Notes: generated from the letters alone by a model not told the origin. A DNA stretch of 64,000 nt from Leptotrichia massiliensis (GCF_900104625.1 NZ_FNVZ01000003.1:1-64000), one strand, 5' to 3'. Shown: positions 53,985-63,137, counted from the stretch's first letter. Translations and numbers: made by a program.

Positions 53985-54800
53985 CTAATAATTTACTTTT
54001 CTAGGATTTCCTGATTTATCATAATAAGTCCAAGTTCCTGTTCTTCTTCTGCCTTTAATACTTCCCTCAAATCCAAGGCTTCCATCTGTATAATATCCTC
54101 TTACAGTTCCAGTTTCTCCATTCATGTTTGCTTCGTACAAAGGTCTTCCACTTTCGTAGTAGACATTCATTTTCCCATTTATTTCATCATTTACATAATT
54201 GATTTCAGATTTTTTACCTCCGTTAGTGTTCCATTCACTAAATAATCCATTTTTCTGTCCATTTGAATAATTTCCTTGTGATTTTTTCGAGCCATTTTCA
54301 TAATACTCAGTCCAAGTTCCTGTCATTTTTCCATTCTCATAGTTCCCAACTGTTTCCTGAGACCCTGTTTTTCCATAATATGAAGAATAACGTCCATTTA
54401 ACTGATCGTCTTTATATTGATATTTTTTCCAGACTTTTCCATTTTCAGTATAAACTGTCCATTCTCCTTCTTTTTTTCCATTTCTATAATTTCCTATCGT
54501 AAATCTATTTCCGTTTGCATAAAATTCATCATATTTCCCATTCAACATTCCATTATTTAAATTAACAACAAGTCTTCTTCCGCCTTCTTCCATAATTCTG
54601 TACTCTCCACTTCCTGTCAATTCATAAGTATTAGAATCAATTCTTTTTACATCATCCATACTCGAAGAACTAAGTTTCGACAACCTAACCTTCCCAAAAT
54701 TTGTCCCATAATTTGCAAATACATCTTTTCCGTATGCAACTGCTGATAACATCATCATTCCAGCGATAAAAAATATTTTTTTGCTATTATTTCTTTTCAT
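53985..54800 (-). CDS. exported MORN-repeat protein
   Basis: 271-residue protein with a signal peptide (IFFIAGMMMLSAVAYG) and about seven MORN-type repeats of the pattern NG-x-x-x-G-x-W/F (YRNGKKEGEWTVYTENG, YENGKMTGTWTEYYENG, YSNGQKNGLFSEWNTNG). YwqK-like proteins share this pattern. The function is unknown; a periplasmic or surface location is inferred. GGAGATGAG precedes the ATG. It is separate from whiA by 31 bases but faces the same way. Confidence 0.88.
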   Translation of the reverse strand: MKRNNSKKIFFIAGMMMLSAVAYGKDVFANYGTNFGKVRLSKLSSSSMDDVKRIDSNTYELTGSGEYRIMEEGGRRLVVNLNNGMLNGKYDEFYANGNRFTIGNYRNGKKEGEWTVYTENGKVWKKYQYKDDQLNGRYSSYYGKTGSQETVGNYENGKMTGTWTEYYENGSKKSQGNYSNGQKNGLFSEWNTNGGKKSEINYVNDEINGKMNVYYESGRPLYEANMNGETGTVRGYYTDGSLGFEGSIKGRRRTGTWTYYDKSGNPRKVNY

Positions 54801-54918
54801 TTTCTCATCTCCTATTATTTTATAAAGTTTGTTTTTTTATTTTATTAATTCACCTTTTTACATTATAACAAATTTTTCTCATTTTTTAAACTAAATTATT
54901 GATTTTTCTGGTTTCAGT

Positions 54919-56208
54919 TTACATTATAAGCAAACTAGGCTTAATCAACATTATTAATCCTAAAATTATCATTAAAATTCCGCCAAACAGATTTACCCAT
55001 TTAGAATATTTTGTAGTTAATTGCAGTTTATTTATGCTCATTAATGCAAATCCAAAAACTATTATATCGTCCACCATATAGCCAATTATGTAGATAAATG
55101 TGTAAAATTGTCTAGTCCAGAAAGGAACTTCGTTTATTTGAAGTATTTTTGTGTATGTTTGAGGAATTCCAACTGAACAGGCAAATTCTATTACGTTTAC
55201 TGAAAGTGCTAAGCCAATAATTGCAAGTGCTGTCAGTAATGTAAATGGCTTGTTGGCAATATCCTTTATCTTTTTAGAAATTTTTGCCCTCTGCTCAAAA
55301 TCTGTCACTTCACATTCCAGCGTATCACCTTTTTTCAAGTAATTTCTGATAAAGAAAATTCCACCAGCAATTCCAATAATTCCAACAAGCGGAGTTACCC
55401 ATTTATCCAGTCCCACAAAGTCCCAAGCATAAATCCACGCATTCAAAATAAAAAAGTACATGGCAGCTTCCGCAAAAATAAACAGCCCTGCCACACGGAA
55501 CATTTTCACTTTATTTCCAACGGCAATCAAAGCTGTCAAAAATAATACCAGAACCCACATTGCACAAGGATTAAATCCGTCAATTGTTCCCAAAATCAAC
55601 GACATTGTAAACAGCGAATAATTTGTCAAGTCAACAATCTTATTAATAATTGGAATATTTACAAGAACTTGATTTTCAGCACCTTTCGTAAGTCCCGGCA
55701 CTTCACATACCGTATCGCCTGTACAAACTGCACCATTACTGCTCACATTGCCAGCCTGCCCACTTTCCACATATTCCTTTAAAGTCAAAATCTTGTCCTT
55801 TGTTTTCCCAGAATTTATCAAATTTTCAATTTCTTTCCCAGTCGTATCAGCCGTATTAAACCCTTGAATAATATGTCCGTCAATGTAAATAATCGGAGTC
55901 CCCTTCACAAGTTTTAACTTCGATGTAGTTTCATCAAAAAACGCTTTTTCTTCCTTACTTTCATCAATTTTATGCTCCACATATTCAAAATCATCCCTTT
56001 TAGTAGATAATTCCTTCAAAAACTTCTCCAAATTTGCACAATTTTTACAGTCTTTTCTACCAAAGTACTCAATTTTTACTTTCTTTGACTGACTATTTCC
56101 ATCAGAATAACCAATCTGACTTATACAAAATATACCAAAAAGCATAATCATCAACGCAAAAAATCTACTTTTCTCTATCCCAATATTAAAATCTTTTCTC
56201 CAAACCAT
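54919..56208 (-). CDS. thioredoxin-like/CcdA-type membrane fusion protein
   Basis: 429-residue protein. A signal-like N-terminal helix (about 15-33) is followed by a thioredoxin/glutaredoxin-like domain with the redox pair in KDCKNCANLEKFL and a cis-Pro region GTPIIYIDG. A membrane domain of six or more helices follows, carrying DGFNPCAMWVL and EFACSVGIPQ, the paired Pro-Cys sites of CcdA/DsbD-type electron carriers. It probably moves reducing power across the inner membrane. AAAGGTGTG precedes the start. Confidence 0.87.
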   Translation of the reverse strand: MVWRKDFNIGIEKSRFFALMIMLFGIFCISQIGYSDGNSQSKKVKIEYFGRKDCKNCANLEKFLKELSTKRDDFEYVEHKIDESKEEKAFFDETTSKLKLVKGTPIIYIDGHIIQGFNTADTTGKEIENLINSGKTKDKILTLKEYVESGQAGNVSSNGAVCTGDTVCEVPGLTKGAENQVLVNIPIINKIVDLTNYSLFTMSLILGTIDGFNPCAMWVLVLFLTALIAVGNKVKMFRVAGLFIFAEAAMYFFILNAWIYAWDFVGLDKWVTPLVGIIGIAGGIFFIRNYLKKGDTLECEVTDFEQRAKISKKIKDIANKPFTLLTALAIIGLALSVNVIEFACSVGIPQTYTKILQINEVPFWTRQFYTFIYIIGYMVDDIIVFGFALMSINKLQLTTKYSKWVNLFGGILMIILGLIMLIKPSLLIM

Positions 56209-56229
56209 CTTTTTTCACACCTTTCTTTT

Positions 56230-56598
56230 CTATTTTTTGTAAATAATAACCGTACTAACCGCATATTCCCTGCTATGCGAAATACTAATCTGAACTGTAA
56301 GCCCCTCTGCCTTCTCCTTTATGGCATTATAAAGCATCACGTAAGGTTTCCCCAACTCATCATTCAAAATCTCAATATCATTCAGCGAAAACCCATGCAC
56401 CCCAGTCCCAAACGCCTTGGAAACCGCCTCTTTCGCAGCAAATCTCCCTGCATAACTGGCATACGGATGCCTTTTCTTTTCGATATGCTCAATTTCTTTT
56501 TCCGTATAAACTTTCCTTTTAAAAAGGCTTGTCTGATTAATCGCTTTTTCAATTCGGGATATTTCAATAATATCTGTCCCAATACCGTATATTTCCAT
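56230..56598 (-). CDS. acpS: holo-[acyl-carrier-protein] synthase
   Basis: Transfers phosphopantetheine from CoA to acyl carrier protein. In 122 residues it has GIGTDIIEISRIEK with the metal Asp and FAAKEAVSKAFGTG with Glu-Lys. The start at 56598 lies 11 bases after GAGGGA; an ATG three codons upstream is only 2 bases from it. It would activate ACP and possibly the carrier domain in the fusion at 27035-29515. It is 21 bases before the thioredoxin-CcdA gene. Confidence 0.95.
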   Translation of the reverse strand: MEIYGIGTDIIEISRIEKAINQTSLFKRKVYTEKEIEHIEKKRHPYASYAGRFAAKEAVSKAFGTGVHGFSLNDIEILNDELGKPYVMLYNAIKEKAEGLTVQISISHSREYAVSTVIIYKK

Positions 56599-56710
56599 AT
56601 TTCTCATCTTCCCTCATTTTCTATTTATTTAAAAACTAATTTTATGAATAATTATTTTTTTATTTATATAGCTATCTTTTTTTTAATAAAATTATTTGTT
56701 ATAATCAAAT

Positions 56711-56905
56711 AAAAATGTCGTGATTTTTTGGAAATAAAATCGACTGTTTGAGCGAAGTTTTACGTAGCGAGTTTCGATTTTGTTTTCAAAAAATGCTTAG
56801 ACAAGCGGGGATTGCAAAGGGGATGGCGACTGTTCCCCTTTGCTTTATAAAAAAAGAAAAAATATAAAAATAAAAAAATTAACTATTAATACCAAAAAAT
56901 TTATG
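56711..56905 (+). repeat. multi-hairpin intergenic element, copy F
   Basis: Stem 1 is long: ATTTTTTGGAAATAAAATCG (56723-56742) with CGATTTTGTTTTCAAAAAAT (56775-56794), few mismatches. Its interior is CTGTTTGAGCGAAG then ACGTAGCGAGTTT. TGCTTAGACAAGC follows. The terminal hairpin is a perfect 10-bp stem, GCAAAGGGGA (56814-56823) with TCCCCTTTGC (56834-56843), around GGCGACTG. There is no separate middle hairpin. Confidence 0.8.
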
Positions 56906-56946
56906 TTTTGCTATTGTTAGATTATACTACAAATTTTTAAAAATAC

Positions 56947-56994
56947 AAAATTTGTATAATTTTAGTAGTTTAATTTTAAATAAGTTTACGTATA
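56947..56994 (+). repeat. AT-rich interspersed repeat, copy 5 (partial)
   Basis: Only the right half is clear: TTTGTATAATTTTAGTAG followed by TTTAATTTTAAATAAG and TTTACGTATA. It sits between element copies F and G. Confidence 0.55.
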
Positions 56995-57024
56995 TTTTTT
57001 TCATTTTTCAAACATAGTCTAGCA

Positions 57025-57263
57025 TAAATAACCCGTCGGAGCATTTTTCTGTGCTGGCAAAACTGTTTGAGCATAGCGAGTTTTTTGTCAGTATAGAAAA
57101 ATGTCGTAGACTAGCCATAGGTTGTAGGATTTGCGGCAATGAGCAATCCTACGAAAATAAAAAAGAAAAAACATAGTAATATGAAAAAATATTTATTAAT
57201 CAAAATATCTAAAAAATAATTTAATTGAATAATTACGAATTTGCTATTAAACAACCTTATTAT
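57025..57263 (+). repeat. multi-hairpin intergenic element, copy G
   Basis: Stem 1 differs in sequence from C and D yet pairs: CATTTTTCT (57042-57050) with AGAAAAATG (57095-57103), continuing GTGCTGGCAAAAC with GTTTTTTGTCAGTAT. The interior AACTGTTTGAGCATAGCGAG is shared with F. Terminal hairpin GTAGGATTTGC-GGCAATGA-GCAATCCTAC (57124-57152) is the same as in D. The tail to GCTATTAAACAACC is nearly identical to copy C. Confidence 0.8.
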
Positions 57264-57310
57264 AAAAATTTATTCCTATTTCTAAACGGGATTTAGTATT
57301 AATATTTATT

Positions 57311-57360
57311 AAAAAAAAACTCTACATAAGAAAAAATAATTCCTAAATAGAGATTTTTTT
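57311..57360 (-). terminator. terminator after tyrS
   Basis: AAAAATCTCTA and TAGAGTTTTTT pair across an imperfect stem with an inner TA-rich helix. The minus-strand transcript runs into a T-run of at least eight. Confidence 0.65.
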
Positions 57361-57375
57361 ATTTGTTAAAATTTA

Positions 57376-58614
57376 CTATTTCACTTTCACAATTTTCTTT
57401 TTCCCAGCCCTAATAATCATTCCGCTTTCGACATTTACACTTGCCTTAATATCTTTTATCGGCTCATCATTTATTTTGAATCCGCCTTGTGAAATTAGCC
57501 TTCTTGCTTCACTTGTTCCTCCAAGTAATTTTGCTTCTTTTACAAGCAAGTCAATTACATTAATTTCTCCATAAGGAACTTCCACTTCTGGCAAATCTAC
57601 ATCAAGATTTCTTTTACTGAATACGTTTTCAAACCAGTCTCTTGCTTCCTTAGCGGCTTCTTCACCGTAGTAAATTTTTACAACTTCAGCTCCTAATTGC
57701 TTTTTGGCTTCCATTGGATGTAAACTTCCATTTGCGATTTGAACCTTGATTTCTTCAATTTTTTCAAAAGGAACATCTGTTATCATTGTATAGTAATTTT
57801 CCATTAATTCATCTGAAATTGACATAACTTTACCAAACATATCATTTGGAGTGTCTTTTACACCAATGTAATTTCCAAGTGATTTAGACATTTTTTCCAC
57901 TCCATCAAGTCCTACCAGAATTGGCATTATCATACAGACTTGCTGCTCCTGTCCAAAGTTTTTCTGTAAATCTCTTCCTCTTAGCAAATTAAATTTTTGT
58001 TCTGTTGCTCCCAATTCCACATCAGCCTTCAGTTCAACTGAATCATATCCTTGTAAAATTGGATACATAAATTCAATCAATGAAACTGGTTTATTTTCAG
58101 CCAGCCTTTTTGAAAAATCCTCTCTCGAAATCATTTGCGATACAGTAAACTGTGACAATAAATTCAATGCATCTGAAAGTGATAATTTTTCCAGCCAGTC
58201 AGCATTGTAAACAACTTTTATCTTATCCAAGTCCAATATCAATTTTACTTGATCTAAATATGTTTTTATATTTTCATTTACTTGCTCCTCTGACAACATC
58301 TTCCTAGTTTCAGATTTTCCAGTTGGATCCCCAATTCTCCCAGTAAAAGTCCCAATCAAAAACAGCACTTCATGCCCCAAATCCTGAAACTGCTTCAATT
58401 TTCTCAAAGGTACAGCATGTCCCAAATGCAGCTCCGAACCTGTCGGATCTATCCCCAATTTAACCCGTAGAGGAGTATTAGTTGAAATTGATTTTTCCAA
58501 CTTTTTCTTAAATTCATTTTCATTAATTATTTCATCGCACCCACGACTCAAAATATTAAATTGTCTTTCTACTTCATTTTTTACTTCTATTTCATTATTT
58601 CTATCTATACTCAT
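57376..58614 (-). CDS. tyrS: tyrosine-tRNA ligase
   Basis: Class I aminoacyl-tRNA synthetase, 412 residues. HIGH motif is HLGHAVPL, KMSKS motif is EKMSKSLGN, and the C-terminal S4-like domain (RRLISQGGFKINDEPI) is present. The LGIDPTGSELHLGHAVPLRKLKQF opening is that of the TyrZ-like second bacterial type. No T-box is visible upstream; the 218-base spacer holds only a fragment of the multi-hairpin element. It is monocistronic. Confidence 0.96.
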   Translation of the reverse strand: MSIDRNNEIEVKNEVERQFNILSRGCDEIINENEFKKKLEKSISTNTPLRVKLGIDPTGSELHLGHAVPLRKLKQFQDLGHEVLFLIGTFTGRIGDPTGKSETRKMLSEEQVNENIKTYLDQVKLILDLDKIKVVYNADWLEKLSLSDALNLLSQFTVSQMISREDFSKRLAENKPVSLIEFMYPILQGYDSVELKADVELGATEQKFNLLRGRDLQKNFGQEQQVCMIMPILVGLDGVEKMSKSLGNYIGVKDTPNDMFGKVMSISDELMENYYTMITDVPFEKIEEIKVQIANGSLHPMEAKKQLGAEVVKIYYGEEAAKEARDWFENVFSKRNLDVDLPEVEVPYGEINVIDLLVKEAKLLGGTSEARRLISQGGFKINDEPIKDIKASVNVESGMIIRAGKKKIVKVK

Positions 58615-58766
58615 TTTTATTTTTTCTCCTTCTTCTGTTTTATTTTTTATCCATTCAATAACTTGATTTTATAATTTTCCTTTAAATATCCTGATTTTAA
58701 TTAATATCTATTTCTTTAATTATTTTTATTATATTAGTTTTTTAACGCAAAAGTATTGTAATTACA

Positions 58767-58800
58767 CTAAAAATTGTCGTGATTTTTTGGAAATAAAAAC
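58767..58800 (+). repeat. fragment of the multi-hairpin element (5' arm only)
   Basis: AATTGTCGTGATTTTTTGG and the following AAATAAAAA match the start of copy F almost base for base. The rest of the element is missing. Confidence 0.6.
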
Positions 58801-58832
58801 TTCTGTAACAGTTTTAAAGTTACGCTTAACTT

Positions 58833-59759
58833 TTATAAATATGCCACATACTTCATAAAATAATACACAATTGGCAATACGAATAACGCACTGTCAAATC
58901 TATCTAAAAATCCACCATGTCCCAAAAGCAAATTCCCAGAATCCTTTACTTCAAGTTCTCTTTTTATCTTAGATTCCACTAAATCTCCCAATTCTGCAAA
59001 AATTCCTATTGCGAGTGCTAAAATAAAGGCTTTTCCTCCGCTAATCGCCACATAATCATAATTTACTGAACAGTTTGGTGACAAAAAGGATATTCCGCAT
59101 ACAAAATTTGCTATAAATAAATATATTTTGTCAAAAAATAAAATTACTAAAAATACTCCCAAAATTCCTGCTATTGCACCTTCAATTGATTTTTTCGGAC
59201 TGATTTTTGGTGCAAGCCTGTGCTTAAATATTTTTCCACCAATTGCCATTCCAACTAGGTAAGCAGAAATATCACATGCCCAAATTAGCATAAATGTCAT
59301 TACAACTAAAATATTCCCATTTGGAAATTCATATTTTATAAGCAAAATATGTGAAAATAAATATGAAACATAGATTATTCCAAACAACGTGTAGGAAATT
59401 TCTGCCATTGCATTTTGAATTTTTACCTTTAAAACCTGTCTTAAAGCCAGTAACATTATTGCAAATACAATAAATCCACCCATATCAAAGTTAATTTGTT
59501 TAAAAAAAGCAAATTTAAAATATGAAAATATATTTTTTGAATTTTCCTGAAAATATATTGCTAGAGGTAAAAACAGACCAAGTCCCATTCCAATCCTGCT
59601 TGCCACCTCAAAGCCTTTATCCTTTAACATTTTATAAAATTCAAACAGTGACATTCCAATTATTACAAGAGTAAATACTAGAAACATCACATTTCCCTTT
59701 AAAAATATCCATAAAAGGAAAGGTACAAATAACAAAATAATAAATAATCTACTTAACAT
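58833..59759 (-). CDS. cdsA: phosphatidate cytidylyltransferase
   Basis: Makes CDP-diacylglycerol for phospholipid synthesis at the inner membrane. The 308-residue protein has about eight helices. The C-terminal signature region runs from KISPKKSIEGAIAG, with its key Lys-Ser, to GDLVESKIKRELEVKDSG and HGGFLDRFDS. The start overlaps the uppS stop by 11 bases, which suggests translational coupling. Confidence 0.95.
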   Translation of the reverse strand: MLSRLFIILLFVPFLLWIFLKGNVMFLVFTLVIIGMSLFEFYKMLKDKGFEVASRIGMGLGLFLPLAIYFQENSKNIFSYFKFAFFKQINFDMGGFIVFAIMLLALRQVLKVKIQNAMAEISYTLFGIIYVSYLFSHILLIKYEFPNGNILVVMTFMLIWACDISAYLVGMAIGGKIFKHRLAPKISPKKSIEGAIAGILGVFLVILFFDKIYLFIANFVCGISFLSPNCSVNYDYVAISGGKAFILALAIGIFAELGDLVESKIKRELEVKDSGNLLLGHGGFLDRFDSALFVLPIVYYFMKYVAYL

Positions 59760-60567
59760 TCAGTCCTCCGTATCTTCTATCCCTTTTATTAAAGGATAAA
59801 ATCGCTTTATCTAATTCATTTTCATCAAAATCAGGCCAGTAAACATCTGTTATGTAAAACTCTGAATAAGCAACTTCCCAAAGTAAAAAATTACTTATTC
59901 TAAATTCTCCACTTGTTCTAATCACAAGCTCTGGATCTGGAATTTCTGGACGATACATAAATTTAGAAAATTCTTCTTCTGTAATTTTCATATTTTCCAA
60001 TTTTTTCCTTTTATCCACAAACCCATTTACCACTTTTTCCGTAACGTTCAATCCATTATTTTCATTATTAAACTGTTCAGACACTACTCCACTTATTTCA
60101 TTCAAAAGTTTAGTTTCCAAAATTTTATTTACAGCGTCAACAATTTCCCGTCGGCCACCATAATTAAACGCTATATTAAAAACAATCTTTTCACAATCTG
60201 CCAAATAATTTTCAGTTTCTTCAATTTTCTTTAATAATTTTTGTGAAATATTTTCCTTTGCCCCTGTAACAAGCAATCTCACACCCTGTTTTTTCAAATT
60301 TTTCTTCTCTTTATCGAGATATTTTGCAAACAAGTCCATAAGTCCTTTTACTTCCTTTTCAGGCCTCTTCCAATTTTCAGTAGAAAATGCATACACGGTT
60401 AAATATTTTACACCAATATCTCCTGCATATGTCAATATTTTTTCAAGACTGTTAGCTCCTGCCCTATGACCTTCCAGCCGAATTTTTCCACGCTCCTTAG
60501 CCCAACGCCCATTTCCATCCATAATAACAGCAATATGCTTAGGAATCACCAATTCATCTCTATCCAT
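59749..60567 (-). CDS. uppS: isoprenyl (undecaprenyl diphosphate) synthase
   Basis: Cis-prenyltransferase that makes the lipid carrier for peptidoglycan and LPS. The catalytic opening is AVIMDGNGRWAKERG with Asp; AFSTENWKRP and NYGGRREIVDA follow. The C-terminal DPELVIRTSGEFRISNFLLWEVAYSEFY is complete. It is 272 residues, about 20 longer than usual because of a charged insertion at about 155-180. GAGAGGG precedes the ATG. The uppS-cdsA pair is common in bacteria. Confidence 0.95.
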   Translation of the reverse strand: MDRDELVIPKHIAVIMDGNGRWAKERGKIRLEGHRAGANSLEKILTYAGDIGVKYLTVYAFSTENWKRPEKEVKGLMDLFAKYLDKEKKNLKKQGVRLLVTGAKENISQKLLKKIEETENYLADCEKIVFNIAFNYGGRREIVDAVNKILETKLLNEISGVVSEQFNNENNGLNVTEKVVNGFVDKRKKLENMKITEEEFSKFMYRPEIPDPELVIRTSGEFRISNFLLWEVAYSEFYITDVYWPDFDENELDKAILSFNKRDRRYGGLNVK

Positions 60568-60782
60568 ACATCCCTCTCAAGATATTTTTTACATTTTTTC
60601 AAAAATATTATTGCTATAATTATAACAGCCAAATCATTATTTTTCAAGGTATTTATAAAATTATTATATAAAAAATAAATATAAAAAATTGATTTTTATT
60701 ATCGCTATGTAGAAGAAGATTAATAGATGTTTTTAATTTAATAACTTGAAATGATTAAATCGAAATTGAAATGTGTATCAGA

Positions 60783-60827
60783 GAGAAAACCATTTTTTAA
60801 TTTTATAATTACTGGTTTTCTCTTTTT
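60783..60827 (+). terminator. hairpin downstream of glycosyltransferase operon
   Basis: GAGAAAACCA and TGGTTTTCTC form a perfect 10-bp stem with a loop of about 20 bases. The T-run is on the plus strand (CTTTTT), while minus-strand transcripts of the glycosyltransferase would meet a U-poor tail. The rest of 60568-60867 holds only the uppS leader. Confidence 0.55.
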
Positions 60828-60867
60828 AATTTATTGAAATTGTTTGTTTTTAATTTTTTATGAAAAG

Positions 60868-61911
60868 TTACTTATTTTTTTGATTTAATATGTACTCATA
60901 ATATTCCTTGTATTTTTTCCCGACATTTAATAAATCCCGTTCTTTTGCAATATTATAAGCAGTTTCTGTAATTTCATCCAAATTTTCCACATTGTTTTCC
61001 ACAATATCTCTTATTTTTTGGCAAAATTCCTCATTATTTCTAGCCTTAAAGCAAGTTTTTCCATCTTCCAACCAATCATTATAAACAGGAATATCCCTTA
61101 CTACTAATGGTAATTTAGCTGAAAGTGATTCCAGCACCACAATTCCTTCGTTTTCTTCGTAAGTCATAAATAAAAAGGCTTTTGCAGCACTAAATGCTCC
61201 AATTAGAATATCTTTATCGACATATCCTGGAAAAATTAGATTTTTTGGCGGATTTTCAATGATTTTCTGTATTTTGTCAGGAAGCATTGATTTTACGCTT
61301 GATGAGCCGAACCAAAGAAATTGATAGTCACTGCATTCCTGTGCCACTTTTACAAAATCTTTTATCCCTTTTCTTTCAAAAGGCAGTCCAGCTGTTATAA
61401 TTAAGGGTTTATTTATGTCATACACTGATTTGTATTCATTTAAAAATTTTTCTTTTAAAACTTCATTTTTATTAAATTTATTTATGTTTACACCGTTTGA
61501 AATTACCCTAATTTCTTTGTCCTTTTCCAAATATTTTGATTTTATCAAGTTCTTAGTGTATTCTGACGGAGAAATTAAATAATCTGCTTCATTGTATAAT
61601 TTCTTTGTCCAGAATTTTATAATTGGCGATAAAACATAACTTCCTTTTATACTTCCACGAAAATCTTCATAAGTTGTATGCGTGTGATAAATTACAGGTT
61701 TCCCTTTTTTCTTTGCCTGTTTCAACACTTCATAAGATTTTAACGCAACAGTATTTATATGTGCCAAATCATAATCATCTTCAGGATCCTGCGTAACTTC
61801 AATATTATTTGCTCCAAGGGCTTCTACCTGATGATTTAAGGCTTGTCCAACGCCGGATTTGCTGAAAGAACTTTTCCCCTCTGAATATAGTAAAACTTTC
61901 ACGACTATCAT
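60868..61911 (-). CDS. GT4 glycosyltransferase, probable second glycolipid transferase
   Basis: 347-residue GT-B fold glycosyltransferase family 4 protein. It opens KVLLYSEGKSSFSKSGVGQALNHQ, has the C-terminal nucleotide-sugar motif E-x7-E (EENEGIVVLE), and resembles enzymes that add a second hexose to monoglucosyl-diacylglycerol (LafB/DGS type). The first codons overlap the upstream gene by 107 bases in another frame. ATG at 61911 sits 2 bases from GAGGAG; a GTG three codons in has better spacing. The acceptor and sugar are inferred. Confidence 0.82.
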   Translation of the reverse strand: MIVVKVLLYSEGKSSFSKSGVGQALNHQVEALGANNIEVTQDPEDDYDLAHINTVALKSYEVLKQAKKKGKPVIYHTHTTYEDFRGSIKGSYVLSPIIKFWTKKLYNEADYLISPSEYTKNLIKSKYLEKDKEIRVISNGVNINKFNKNEVLKEKFLNEYKSVYDINKPLIITAGLPFERKGIKDFVKVAQECSDYQFLWFGSSSVKSMLPDKIQKIIENPPKNLIFPGYVDKDILIGAFSAAKAFLFMTYEENEGIVVLESLSAKLPLVVRDIPVYNDWLEDGKTCFKARNNEEFCQKIRDIVENNVENLDEITETAYNIAKERDLLNVGKKYKEYYEYILNQKNK

Positions 61912-63061
61912 ACTCCTCTATTGTTTTTTTGTAAACTGCTTCTACTCGTTCTCCAAATTTCTGTGCTGTGTAATCTTGTGAAGCGACAAAAGCATTTTCG
62001 ATAATTTTTTCTCTAAATTCCTTATCTTCTTTTAAAAGCATTATAGAATTAATAAATTCTTCTTCTGTTCGGTAAACAAGCCCTGCTTCGTTCTTTACAA
62101 GCAAGTCTTCCAGATTTAAGTCATATCTTGCCACAACAGGTGTTTTAGCAGCCATTGCCTCAACAAATGTAAGTCCTTGCGTTTCTGATATGCTCGCATT
62201 CAAAAATACATCTCCCATTTGATAATAAGCAGCAACTTTATCATGTGGCACTTCCCCTGTAAAAATAACTCTATCTGAAATACCAAGATCTTCAGCTTGT
62301 TTTTTCAAGTCCTCCAAAATTCTCCCACGCCCAACAATCATAAATTTAAAGTTTTCATCCTTAATTTTAGAAAACATATCAATTAATAAATCAATACTTT
62401 TTTCTTCAGCAATCCGTCCAATATACACACAAAGAAAATCACTTTTCTCTATTCCAAAATTTTCTCTCATAAATTCCAAATCTTCATCGGAATAATTTCC
62501 ACGATAAAATTTATCCAGTTCCAGCCCAGTTGGAATAATATTCATTGTCTGGTCAACACCATAAGAATACAAGATATCTTCAACTTTCCTTGTTGGCACA
62601 ATCAGTCCATTACATTTTTCACAATAAAATTTACTAATCGCAGCTGCAATCTTTTTCCCCGCTGAAACAAATCTCGAACCAAAAATATAATGTGTATAAT
62701 ATTCATATAATGTATGGTACGTATGAACAAGTGGTATTTCAAGATTAATTGCAGCGAATCTCGCAAATGTTCCTACACCCCATTCTGTCTGTGAATGAAT
62801 AATATCTAACTCCAGTCTTTTTATTTTTTTTATTATTTTTGAAGAATATATCATTCCTAGCCGATACTGAGGCAACGGCTTGAATTCCATACTTGGTATT
62901 CGTAAAACATTTGGCTCGACTTGAGGTGCATCAGGATCAGTTGTAGTAATAATATACACCTTATGCCCCAACTTTCTAAGCTCCTTTTCAAGCGTCATAA
63001 TCGAACTCACAACCCCATTTACCTGAGGTCTGTATGTATCTGTAAATATTCCTATTCTCAT
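61805..63061 (-). CDS. GT4 glycosyltransferase, probable diacylglycerol glucosyltransferase
   Basis: 418-residue GT4 protein. The opening MRIGIFTDTYRPQVNGVVSSI, HSQTEWGVGTFAR, the VYIGRIAEEKSIDLL block and ETQGLTFVEAMA are those of 1,2-diacylglycerol 3-glucosyltransferases (LafA/MGS type). Together with the next gene it would make mono- and dihexosyl-diacylglycerol in the inner membrane. The last 35 codons run into the next gene in another frame, giving a basic tail (FFQQIRRWTSLKSSGRSPWSK) unlike the family end. AAGGAGAAG precedes the ATG. Confidence 0.85.
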   Translation of the reverse strand: MRIGIFTDTYRPQVNGVVSSIMTLEKELRKLGHKVYIITTTDPDAPQVEPNVLRIPSMEFKPLPQYRLGMIYSSKIIKKIKRLELDIIHSQTEWGVGTFARFAAINLEIPLVHTYHTLYEYYTHYIFGSRFVSAGKKIAAAISKFYCEKCNGLIVPTRKVEDILYSYGVDQTMNIIPTGLELDKFYRGNYSDEDLEFMRENFGIEKSDFLCVYIGRIAEEKSIDLLIDMFSKIKDENFKFMIVGRGRILEDLKKQAEDLGISDRVIFTGEVPHDKVAAYYQMGDVFLNASISETQGLTFVEAMAAKTPVVARYDLNLEDLLVKNEAGLVYRTEEEFINSIMLLKEDKEFREKIIENAFVASQDYTAQKFGERVEAVYKKTIEEYDSRESFTIFRGEKFFQQIRRWTSLKSSGRSPWSK

Positions 63062-63137
63062 TTTACACTTCTCCTTCTATAGCAAAACCCTCTTTCAAAT
63101 TCTATTTCTTCCCTTTGATAATTTTCATGATCTTATT

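Noticed and set aside
57376-58832. T-box riboswitch before tyrS (and likewise before serS)
   Set aside because: No T-box consensus (TGG-containing AGGGTGGNACCGCG-like block) or specifier stem could be found in either leader.
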